Below are positions 52,854-63,059 of a stretch of DNA of 64,000 nt, one piece after another. The position numbers were made by a program, and so were the translations under genes. Source of the DNA: Mesorhabditis belari (lineage: Eukaryota; Nematoda; Chromadorea; Rhabditida; Rhabditidae). Where the stretch lies: positions 248,001 to 312,000 of the forward strand of contig CAUEEP010000725.1 of assembly GCA_958450365.1 (NCBI GenBank), written 5' to 3'. How positions within the stretch are numbered: the stretch's first letter is position 1; every line of letters starts with the position of its first letter. Below the pieces are notes generated by a model. That model was not told where the DNA came from, made no database searches, and was given only the letters and a program-made list of their open reading frames with translations.

Positions 52854-53335
52854 TAAATCATTTATTCAAGACATCTGACTCTAGCCGAATCTGATCGGAA
52901 ATTTGCATTTAACTGCCAAACAGTGATCAGTGAATTAAACACGTAACATTAGCAAAATGAAGTCTCTTATAGGTTTTGTTAGTTTAATTATCCTGATGGT
53001 TGATCGCTGGTTTGTCCCAATGGTTGATCGCTCGGTGTCGGGCACGCCTAAACGTACTAAGTAACTTCAGAGAAACTTTATTATTAAAACTTAGTACGAT
53101 AGGAGTAGCATGATCTGATCTTGAGCTCAGACTGAGTTCAGGATCAGATCATGTGTTCAAGTCAGATTCAAGTCAATCAAGTCATAAGTTCAAGTCAAAC
53201 TTTCAAGTTCCACAAACGAAAGAAGTTATTTGCTTGCGTATTTCCATAAATGGTCAACATAAGATTCATAAAGACGTCATAATCTAGCCTTATTTTGTCA
53301 ACATTTCATATTTAAAGTGATCAATCTCCTCAAAC

Positions 53336-53550
53336 TCACATTGATTCGCCCATCACCATTGCAATACTTCTTCCAGGTCGTCGTCTGAATTTAAGTACGA
53401 AAATTTGACAAGTAAGCTTTACAAGACAAAGAGCTTTTAATAAGTAAAACAATAGCTTAAACTTTTTTGTGCTTAAACTTAAGAAACTTACTGTGCAACA
53501 GCTAACACCATGAGGAAACAGGCGAGGAAAAGAATGCGAAGAAACTTCAT
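53336..53550 (-). CDS. Small secreted peptide
   Basis: Two exons (53550-53492 and 53384-53336, a 107-nt intron with a GTAAGT donor and a TTCAG acceptor) encode 35 residues. The first 19 are a clear signal peptide: Met-Lys-Phe start, a Leu/Phe/Ile core and AVA before the cut. The predicted mature part begins QRRPGRS and ends GESM, about 16 residues with a basic start. No family is certain; nematodes have many such short secreted peptides. The model rests on the signal peptide and splice consensus only. It could be a neuropeptide-like or antimicrobial-type peptide, but nothing proves that. Confidence 0.6.
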
Positions 53551-53967
53551 GGTTTTCTGAAACTGATAAATAAAATAAGCTAAAGATAACAAGAAATAAA
53601 ATGAATTTTAGAATGTTTGTGAAAGGCGAGACAATCATGAGAACCAAGATTTTCTTCTTTGAAAAGAGATCAATCGAAAAAGACGCGATTTTCGCGAGAT
53701 AAAAAGGTCTTTTTTTCAGGGTCAACCCCGATTTTTCCAGTTGTTAATCAAAAAAAACTGAAAAGATTCAGTAAGGGAAAGAAATAAAATAGTTGTTGTA
53801 GATATTAACATTCAGAAGAGTCAAAAAATTGATGATTTGGGTGGTTTATTTATCAAATTCAGTAAACCGGATAATGTGCCAAATGCTGCTTTGTTTTTAG
53901 ACATGAGAAAAACGCAGAGAGTTGTTTTTTTCGATAAAATAGTGGGATAAAAGGGTAAAATTGATGC

Positions 53968-54466
53968 TAGCATTCATGCTTCATGCCTTTTTTTTCATTC
54001 ATGCTCAGTTACCTTTCATTTTTTCTACAACTTACTAAGGTTTCTTTTCTAGAAGTTGCGCTCGACTTTTTTGATTTACTTTCTGAAAATCTTAGGCGCT
54101 ATTTTCTTGTTTCTAAAATCTTTTAAACACTCGCTGATTTGCTCTGTATCTAACAAGGAAAGAATGATTGGGTTCTGTGATTTTTCCGATAATATAGACC
54201 ATTCGACGCAGAATTTGACGCTGATTCCAATGGTGTAAAAATTAGCTGCTGAATGGCGGGCAATCACCGCCAAATTGGCATAATAGTTTTGAGCCTCTCG
54301 TTTTAATCCTAACATCAATCTAACACCTAAACATAGCACGCACACAAATCAGTAAGTAAATCAAAAAAGTGGAGTGCAACTTCTAGAAAAGAAACCTTAG
54401 TAAGTTTTTAGAAAAAGTGAAAGGTAACTGAACATGAATGAAAAAACGGCATAAAGCATGAATTTT
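53968..54466. mobile_element. Long-TIR MITE
   Basis: The left arm (ATGCTTCATGCC, CAGTTACCTTTCA, AACTTACTAAGGTTTCTTTT) returns as a complement between 54345 and 54466. Arms are over 100 bp. The 89- and 60-aa ORFs inside are unsupported. Confidence 0.82.
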
Positions 54467-55355
54467 GCTAGTTGCAGTTTCTTGTGAGATAGCTACTATT
54501 TATCTTGATCATTTATCGATAGCACAAGCATATCTAATCGATCTTGTTTCTGTTGAAATGTGTTGAAAAGGTTTCCTTGATTTACCCTAGGTTCTCGTGA
54601 GAAAAATGTAAATCAAGTGCACTAGAAAGATTGTTTGAGCACAAAGTGACAAAGACTATCGGTTAAACTTCGAGTTTTTCAACATTGCACTAAAATTCTA
54701 ATACTAAAAGTGAAGAATTCGTTTCCCTGAAAGTCTTAAGATTTTCAGTGGATTATCAGTGGCTAACAAGGTCGTTTTTCCAGGCTTCAAATTTGTTTGT
54801 CGATTAAAAAACTGAAAAGATTTGATAAACGGTTAATAATATGCATGTTTTGCAGAAAAGTAGCCCCTTTCTGTGAAATCTTATTTGATGTTTTGATTTT
54901 GAATATCTCTGATTCTCTTGTCCTTCCTCTAAAGATCGTTTGTGTGATAAAAGGGACGGAGCCCACATTGTATGGCTTTTCTTTGGCTTTGAAACACTGA
55001 ACCAACGATTGATTATATTGGGTTGGCACCAACCCAATAGTTCAATATCAAGACAAATTTTAAATTGCAAAATTTTTAAAAAGCTGTCTTTTTCAATAAA
55101 TTTGGATTTTTAACGTATTCCACTAAAAAAAACAGCAATGATTACGAGAGGAAATTATTTTTTTCAAAAAAGCCATTCTTTTCTCTGTTTAATGTCTGCG
55201 TTTCTCCAGAAACTCAACTATTTTCTCGATTTTTCGCTTTTCCCAGCTTTTCCCTCCAAATTTGTAGTTTATTTTCGTTCCAAATCTTTCTTTTTTATAA
55301 ACATTATTATTATTCATGCATTGATTTCAAAAAACTATTTAGTTTTTTTGGAAAA
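54467..55355. other. Intergenic; two mariner ends back to back at 55016-55038
   Basis: No gene recognised. TATTGGGTTGGC joined to CACCAACCCAATA looks like two mariner termini with nothing between, i.e. an extreme deletion product. The following gene begins at 55356. Confidence 0.5.
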
Positions 55356-58300
55356 ATGGAGGATTTTCTGTGGAGCCAGCTTCGACATATGTTATCTCCA
55401 GAAGAAATTGCAATAAAAGTGGTGAGTTAAAACAGTTTTAAAGCTGAAAACGGGGTTGAAAATCGGCATCTATACCGCATAGAGTTTAGCTAGATTTTGA
55501 ACTAAATTTTTTGGTAAAACAATTTGCTCAGGATTATCGGCGAGCAATAAAAAATTCAGATCCGAATATCCAACTATCATTGAAGATTTCATTGATTTCA
55601 TTCATTCATTTACATCATTGACATTTACATTTACATTATAGAGAATTGACGAGAAAGAAGCACGTTTGAAAGCGATTTTCCGGGAACATTATCATTTGTG
55701 GGATGATTTTATTTACTCTGTACAAAAAGTGATCGAAACTTTTACCGAAAAATGGATACAAGAAGTACTTAGAAGGGAACCAAAGAGGAAAACGTAAAGT
55801 TTTTATTGTATTTCCTTTTAAAACACTCTGCTTTTTATTGAGTTTTTAACAGAACTTGATAAGTTTAAATTACAGACTCAATAAAATCGAGGAACGCTTA
55901 GATGTGTTGTTGAAATATTTGGAGGAGATTCTTCCAGAAATGTTGAATAAAATTGGGATTAATCCATCAAGTAAGCATGATTTTCCAATTACGATTATTT
56001 AGAGTTGTTCCAGAACCAAGTCTAGAACTAGGATTTCACCTGAATCTAAGGCTTAGTCAGGGACTAAGTCAGAAACCAGGTTCAATCCTGGAAATGTTGA
56101 TGATTCATGTCACAAGTTCAGTTCGCTTTTTTTTGGAAAATCTATTCTATTCCTACTGTTAGTTTGAAGTTTAAACTTGGAATGTTTTAAACTAATTCTA
56201 GAGTTGTTCCAATAGGCTTCTTGGACTCGTAAAGCAGGTCAGTCCAGGGCAAAGATCAACCAGAATCTAGCAAGCTCAAAGATTTTTTGAGCCAGTAAAG
56301 CCAATACATGGTCAGATAAGTCAAAAGTCTGCGAAAACCTTTGCCGAGAAGCCTAAGCCCAAGCCTAACAAGCCCAAATAGACTTAGTGCTAGGCGCTAG
56401 CCTCTAACCTTCGCATTATGTCCAAGCCTAAGCCTACGCCTGGCCCGTGGAAACACATTTTTGGAATCAAGATCTGTCGATCAATTAAAGCCAGAAGCTG
56501 ACTTTGAACCGATTCTAATCATAAAAAGCGACTCCAACTTGTCTTTATAAACTTGAAATCATAAATCTAACGATTTCTTTCAGTAATCAAGACTCAAGGA
56601 GAACAATTTGAAAAGATGGGCGTTTTAGCAAGAGCTTGTGATGTGGTAAGTGTTATACTCTTCAAAAGTCTTACCAAATCTAATGTTCAGGAAAAGAAAG
56701 GTGAGAGCTTCAAGATTGAGATTCTCGACATTTACATGCTGACTTACTCGATGCCGGCAGTGATCGCTGAAAACGTCGATATCAAATCATTATGGTAAAA
56801 TTGTTCTTTTCAAATAATCTTTCTTTAAAAATTCCCCTTTCTACCGTAATCTTTTCTCTATTTTTATTGAATCTTTCGCTTTTTTTTCTCTAATTATATA
56901 AGAAAGGATATCGAAAATATATTGGGTTGGGGAGAATGAGTCGGCGCCAAACTTTAAAGGGACTTTTTGCACACATAAAGCCTTCTTTAAACATACGTTT
57001 GGTTTCATCAAAAGGATCCACTATTTCTCTACAAAATTACTTTTGAGAGATTCCACAAAGCTTTTCTTTCGTGGAGTTTATGAACTTCGAAACGCAGCTG
57101 GTTAAAATGGCAAAGAGTCCGACTCATCATTTGAACAGTTTCTTTCACATAAACCTTCTTTGGTGTTTATATAAAAAAGATAGAGCACATTCAATTACTT
57201 AAGTTGTCAAATTTGCAGGAAGATCCCACCAATGGTTTTTCCTAGATCACAGTTTGTAGTTTTTGTGAAAAAATGGCTTTTTTCTTGAGCGGAGGCGCTG
57301 TTTGAATTTTCTTTTAAATGTCATTTTGTAGAGAATTAGTTAACCATTCTACTCATATCAAACGCATACTATTTGACGAAGTCGAATAGAAGTTTTAGAC
57401 ATTTTTTTCATTTTCGGCGCCGACTCATCCTCCCTAACCCAATAAAAAATAAATAAACTAGATAAGAATAGAGACAAAGTTACGATAAAAAGAGAAAGAG
57501 AACACGATTTTGAAGACTAAAGTAAGTTAATTCTAGATAATTCTTTAGGTTATGCATGGAGCATTCTCTGTTCATCGCCTACACATCCAAAGAAACAAAT
57601 CCGAGTGAGGAAACGAAGAAAAAGGTCTACTAAACATTGAAAAGAATAAAAAAGAATATAAGCACTTTAGAAAAGCATAGATTTAATGAATTCTTTTGAT
57701 TTGATTTGATTTGATGAATTCACTTATTCAAACGTCTAAATGTGACTGATTTCAGGTTATGGCCTTGTGGAATAAAGAGAAATCACTGGCGATACCAAAA
57801 CTGAACGCTGAGCCATCAAAAGATGAAAAACAAAAGACTGAATCATCAAAAAATCTTGAAACAAGAAAAGCTGGGAATTCGCGAAAAAGTGGTACTTTTC
57901 CAGTGAGCCAACTAGATCAAGAACCGACTTCAGAAGAACATTACGAATTTTTAGAGGTAATCGTTTTTGTCAAGATCGTTTTGAGTAGATTTTGATCGTT
58001 TCAAGATCGTTTCAAGATCATTCCGAGTAGATTTTGATCATTTCAAGTACATTTTGAGCAGATTTTGATCGTTTTAAGATCATTCCGAGCAGATTTTGAT
58101 CATTTCAAGTACATTTTAAGTAGATTTTGATCGTTTCAAGATCATTTTGAGTAGATTTTGATCATTTTAAGATCATTCCGAGTAGATTTTGATCATTTCA
58201 AGAACATTTTAAGTAGATTTTGATCGTTTCAAGATCATTTTGAGTAGATTTTGATCATTTTAAAATCATTTCAAGATCATTTTGAGTGATAAATGTTCTA

Positions 58301-61282
58301 AAGCATCTCCTAGCTACCATAATTTCCCTTAAATCTCCATAGGTTACATCTAAATTTCAAAACTTTCAAAATCCTCCGTTGTAAACAGATTAGCCCTTTG
58401 TTTATAGACTTTTTCAAATTTAAACCGCGGTCAGGGCCCAGAAGTGGCTCATTCCTTTTGCAAATTCCCTTTGCTTCCAATGCCTCTTTATCAAATTCAT
58501 TTCCCGTTAGAGCCGCTAGATTATGGAACTTGCTCCCAAACGACATACGAGAAATTCAGTCGCTTTTCATATTCAAGAAACGTATCGATGCTTTAGATCT
58601 AGTGGCTCTTTGCCGTAAGTAATTGGCTTATTGATTTCAGTATGTATTGTATGATTAAGTATCACTGTGCATTTCTCTATCATTTCTTTCACTTTATCGT
58701 TTGAATAAAGTATTATTATAAATCGATGTTCACGATTTCTTATTGTAAATTGTGATGCATTAATCGATTATGGTAAATTGGGTTACTGTAAATGGTGATT
58801 CGTTGGGTTATTTGTGGGTGTGAAAGCGCTTTAAATTGATCGCGAAAAGTTGAGAAATGGTTTTCAAATGAAACTTTCAGAGAAGTAAAGTGAAGCTCGA
58901 GGAAGTCAAGTCCATTTTCTGGACTCGCTACTACTTTTGGGACATTTACAATCACCATTTCGGTGGTAGCATTTCTTTTTTGGCTCGAAAACTTTTCAAA
59001 AGTGATATCATTTTGTCGGAATGGTTGTCATTTTCACACAAATTTTTTCAAATTAATTTTTAGGTTTGAATTGTTGGATGAACGAGTGAATATTCTTTCT
59101 GAATACCTTCTTAAAACGATTCCGAAAGCATTAAAAGAGATAAATGTATCAATTGAAAGTGGGTTTTCAAGAAAATTCAAATTTTAACTTGACTTTCAAG
59201 ACTTAACTGACTTAAATTGAGTTGAAAATTCATAGTTTAACAATTCTAGATTTATTGTTTAGGCATTAAAGCCGAAGCTCGTGCTTTTGAAGAGTCTAAT
59301 AGTCACATTCCGCATTGCGAACTGGTAAGTAGACATACATTTTCTAGAAAAACATTCAGTTTTTGTTTGGCTACTGTAATTTCTCAAAACTTTAGAAAGA
59401 AATCGATGAATCTCTGAAAATCGAGTGCTCGAATGCGGTGAGTTTAGTGTTCAATGTTGCGCTTGAGATCTTCACTCGGCCAGAAATCAACACAATTTGG
59501 TGAGGAGTTAAGGAAAAGATCAGAAATTTGTCAAATTTAGACAAAACTTTGAAACTTTATTCTCAAATTTACAGGATTTCGAGTGTAAACGATAAACTGT
59601 ACGCCTTCACTGCAAAGAAAAAAGATCTGAGTGATGAAGAGAAAGAGAAAGTGAGATTGCTTTAAGTTTTTCAACACGATTTGGTGTTGATTTAGTTTCT
59701 TGTTGTTCGATTTATAAAAAATCTCTACATTTAGCTTATGGAAATGTGGAAAGAACTACTGAAAAGAGAGGGAAAAGAAGAGAAAAAAGTCGAGACTTTG
59801 ACTGGGATCTCCGAGAAGAAAGTGAGTCAAATAATCGCCAAGTTTTTTCTAAAATTTAATCTTAGATTAGAATCTTTAGATTATAACTATTTTAAAGCAC
59901 TAGATTTTATTATTTGATAACTCTTTAGGTGACAGAAGAAACAAAAAAACCATCGGAGACAGCAAAAGTCGACACGAAAAGCACTGGAACAACAAAAAGT
60001 ACAAAAGAAAATGAGAAGAAGGAAAAGGAAAAAGAAAAGGAAGAAAGGAAGAAAGGAAAGAAAGAAAAGAAAGCAATGGATTCATTGTCAAAGGAGATGA
60101 ATGAATTGAAAGAGGTGGGTTTTATGGGTACAATGAGAGATTCCTACCAGGGTTGATCCTCAACGTCTAAGCCATGGCTGGTTACATCAAGCTTGGCCTA
60201 ACCATAAGCTTTTTGGGCTAGTCTAGTCCTGGCCTTGACTTAGCCTTGACTTAGCTGGCTTTTCTAAACCAATGGATGAACTTACCTTGACTTAGCTAGC
60301 TTGCTTATCACCAGAGCTAGTCATAGTTGATCCTGGCTGACTTACAAAACTTTCTAGGCTAGGCCAGGACAAGCCAGTCATGAACAATCATTCTGATGAG
60401 TGTGATCTGGCTCTAGTCTGGAAATTCGGTTCTAGAATAGCCCTGAAAACTATTTTAGGACTAAATTTTCATAAAACACTTATAAAACTATTTAAACAAA
60501 CGCGAATCCGTATTTTCTCTAATAGTAGCGCCTGAGCGTCGTCTAAATTGCTCGAAATCTCTACAAAATCTCATTGTCAGCTACATTTTCCGACATCGAT
60601 AGGTTCTGATAACCGCTTATCAAAACCTATCGATGTGGGGTTGGAAAATGTAGCTGACAATGAGATCTTGTAGAGGATTAGAGTGTTGAGCTTCTGTGAA
60701 AACTTTGAAAGCCGTAAAATAGTCATCAACTCGGCTCGCCTGGGTGCACTACTATCAAGAGAAAATAGGGTATTTAAATATGAACAAAAGATTTGCGATT
60801 CTTTACTGCTCGAAATCTCGAAAACCGTTTATCAGAACCTATCGATGTCGGAAAATGTAGCTGACAGTGAGATCTTGTAAAGGATTAGAGTGTTGAGCTT
60901 CTTCAAAAGCTTCAAAACCGTAGAATAGGCATCAACTCGGCTCGCCTGGGTGCACTATTAAGAAAAAACACTTTATTTTAAAATCAAAAAGATAATTTTC
61001 AGAAAATCAACAATAAACGGAGAAAACTTTTGGAAATTCTCGATAAAAAGTACTATTTGTGGAAGAAATATGAAGAAGCGCTGATTAACGGAACTTTTCT
61101 AAAGCTCAAACAAAACTATCCTTTGGCATCATCTCTGGAACAGTTTAGTTTAGAGAATTTTTGATTTTAAAAACGTTTTCCTTTTAGCAATCGATTGTTA
61201 TATGATCGTTTTGATGTAATCATTGATTATCTAGAAGAAATATTGCCAAAATATTTGATTTCATTGAAGATTTCACGAAAAT
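55356..61282 (+). CDS. Unrecognised helical protein of tandem modules (3' end not in window)
   Basis: 16 exons: 55356-55421, 55642-55793, 55876-55970, 56584-56645, 56691-56794, 57549-57624, 57756-57956, 58881-59023, 59064-59158, 59263-59324, 59397-59500, 59575-59650, 59736-59822, 59929-60114, 61003-61142, 61188-61282; 581 aa so far, ending in an open frame before a GTAAG donor. No known domain. Exon lengths repeat: 152-95-62-104-76 then 143-95-62-104-76 then 140-95. Sequences align weakly but clearly: LDVLLKYLEEILPEML, VNILSEYLLKTIPKAL and FDVIIDYLEEILPKYL sit at the same place in each module, and W/YxxW begins each. Linkers are rich in Lys, Glu and Ser (60001-60060). No signal peptide or membrane segment is seen. 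Function unknown. Confidence 0.8.
56922..57442. mobile_element. Non-autonomous mariner-like element (inverted copy of 13184-13702)
   Basis: Same TTGGGTTGGGGAGAATGAG ends, TA on both sides, 521 bp, interior highly similar to the copy at 13184 but in reverse orientation. Sits in an intron (56795-57548) of the modular gene. Confidence 0.9.
57960..58290. repeat. Minisatellite of GATTTTGATCGTTTCAAGAT units
   Basis: About ten copies of a roughly 30-35-bp unit alternating GAGTAGATTTTGATC and GTTTCAAGATCATTCC. In the intron 57957-58880 of the modular gene. Confidence 0.85.
58395..58717 (+). mobile_element. Non-LTR retrotransposon, 5'-truncated 3' end
   Basis: The plus-strand frame (58398-58622) has SFPVRAARLWNLLPNDIREI followed by SLFIFKKRID, the conserved C-terminal signature of animal non-LTR reverse transcriptases. 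A 3' UTR follows, ending TTTGAATAAAGTATTATTAT. The same end occurs at 40125-40172. The start of the truncated copy is not exact. Confidence 0.85.
60508..60972. mobile_element. Two MITE copies of the TATTTTCTCTAATAGTAG family
   Basis: A complete copy (60508 to about 60773) has inverted ends and an interior inverted pair around AACCTATCGATG. A second partial copy (about 60795-60972) repeats the right half (TGAGATCTTGTA, GGGTGCACTA). Same family as 31171-31397. In the intron 60115-61002. Confidence 0.8.
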
Positions 61283-61455
61283 GTAAGTGTTTCAAGTATT
61301 TCTTTTATAATATCTATTTTCTAAACCATTTCCCCTATCTCTTTCAATCGTAGTCTTGTCTTTTTTTGATTCTATAAGAGTTCACAAAGGATAATAAGTT
61401 ATAAAAAGTGGATAGGTTGGATAAAAAAATAGATACCGTAAATACCGTAATAGTA

Positions 61456-62359
61456 TTAGGGACTTGCAAAAGAAACTGCGGATTATAACCAACATTTGAA
61501 CAACCCAAAAATCAATAAGAAAACAACTCTATTCCAAAAGATATTTGCCATTATTATCAACTATATTCTTACATTTTTTGCGTAGACTTCGGATGTCTGA
61601 TTCGAAAAATTCGGGGTCCTGCGATGCAAAGTAGTCTTGGACCCAAATTTCGACTTCTTCAGGATTGTTAAACTTTAGATTTGCAAGAGAGTGTTGCATA
61701 GACAGGAACAAATGGTAATCGAAGGGAGCGATATCAGGCGAATAGGGCGGATGAGGCACAAGTTTCCAGCCTAATTCTTCTATGGTGTTTTGAGCCAAGT
61801 TTGATGTGTGTACCCGGAAATTGTGAGCGAGTAAATGGATTGTCCTTGGATTAACACCTCTTTCTCGTAGAATTTCATCAACTTTCTTCAGCTCTTCGGC
61901 GTAGATTTGAGAAGTTATAGTATTCGGCTCATTCGGGCTCAAGTTTGAGTTGGATCCAACTCGACAATCTCCAGCAACTCCGCATTATCGAAGACGACTG
62001 GACAATATCCATCTTCCAAGCTGCCATCCCCTTCACGAAAACGTCGAAACCATTCCTGGCAAGTCCTTTCACTCAAAATGTTTTCTCCGAATGTTTCACA
62101 AAGATTCCGGCGCGACTTCGATGCTGATTTCTTCATTTTGAGGTCATAGAGAAGGCACGCTCGCAAAATGAGTTTTTGATCCGTCATCTTCTACCGAAGA
62201 TTATGTAATATTTAATGATAGCAATAGTTATGAAAATAATTAAAATGAGTAAGCAATAATAATACAATATAATACAATTTAAACCGGACCATCACACTTT
62301 CAAATAAAAAAAACTTTGGTCCTCGGAAGTAATCCGCAGTTTCTTTTGCAAGTCCCTAA
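61456..62359 (-). mobile_element. Internally deleted mariner
   Basis: Inverted ends TTAGGGACTTGCAAAAGAAA and complement, TA on both sides, 904 bp. Minus-strand pieces: N-terminal (61939-62187) LILRACLLYDLKMKKSASKS, CQEWFRRFREGDGSLED; C-terminal (61529-61942) with HPPYSPDIAPFDYHLF. The central region with the first Asp is deleted, and the usual HDN of the second Asp reads AHNFRVH, so it is dead. Confidence 0.92.
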
Positions 62360-62361
62360 TA

Positions 62362-62608
62362 CCTTGTATAATGACGGGGGTGGCCCCATAATGACGGTGC
62401 GGAGTGTTGCGTAGGCTAGCTTTGAACGAGTTTTTCTCGACACTGGTTTATGCTACAATGTTCGCTTAGGTATCAAAAAATAACTGAAATTCAGGGCTAT
62501 TTTTTGATACCAAAGACACATTTTTTGAAAGTACGGGTGGTTTGAAAAAAATTAAATACTAAAAAAACTTTTGCGACTACCCGACTGTACGAGGAGGGGT
62601 GGGGTACT
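62362..62608. repeat. Copy of the CTAGCTTTGAACGAG repeat
   Basis: Shares CATAATGACGGTGCGGAG, TTTCTCGACACTGGTTTA, the GGTATCAAAAAATA fold-back, and GACTACCCGACTGTACGAGG with 8700-9165. It ends at GGGGTACTA, where the next mariner is inserted. Confidence 0.8.
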
Positions 62609-62609
62609 A

Positions 62610-63059
62610 TTAGGTTGAAGAAAAAGTAATGTCGGTTTTTGTCACGAAACTGTTTATTGCTAAAAGCATAAACAAACGCAGATCAATCAATGAGATATTC
62701 TCAATTATTATTAATGACTTGTTCCCATCTTTGTCGCAAGTCCCTGATCCCATTCTCAAAAAAAAATGGGGAGTTTTCGAGCCAAAATAAGTGTGGACTG
62801 CTTTTTTTGATCTGTGCATGAGTCTCGAACTTTTCTCCCATAAGAAAACTCTTTAACGAGCGAAACAAAAAATAATCTGATGGGATCAGGTCCGGACTAT
62901 AAGGAGCGTGAGGCAGACCAACCAAGTTTCCAACCAAGCTCGTCGATTTTCCCCTTATTTAAAATCATACCACAAAGCGGCTCGAAGTCGAAACTTTTCC
63001 TCTTGCATTTTGTACCTGAAAATATAGTTAAATTTGTAAAAATTTGTAAAAATCAAATA
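62610..63059 (-). mobile_element. Deleted mariner, same family as 51796-52853
   Basis: One TIR (TTAGGTTGAAGAAAAAGTAA) at the left. Minus-strand C-terminal remnant with PHAPYSPDLIPSDYFLFRSL, then directly sequence from the 5' part of the gene (CGGCTCGAAGTCGAAACTTT). The other end is missing where the next mariner begins at 63060. Confidence 0.85.

Larger units (their letters stand above)
48157..52965 (+). repeat. Segmental duplication of the RING gene's RRM region
   Basis: The exons at 48157-50964 correspond one to one with those at 34489-37692, with nearly identical coding sequence and identical exon lengths in most cases. Intron similarity resumes at about 52858-52965, matching 38397-38510 (GGAAATTTGCATTTAA shared), after the mariner at 51796. 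RRM4 exons are not in the copy, so the 3' breakpoint is near 52.97 kb. Confidence 0.9.
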
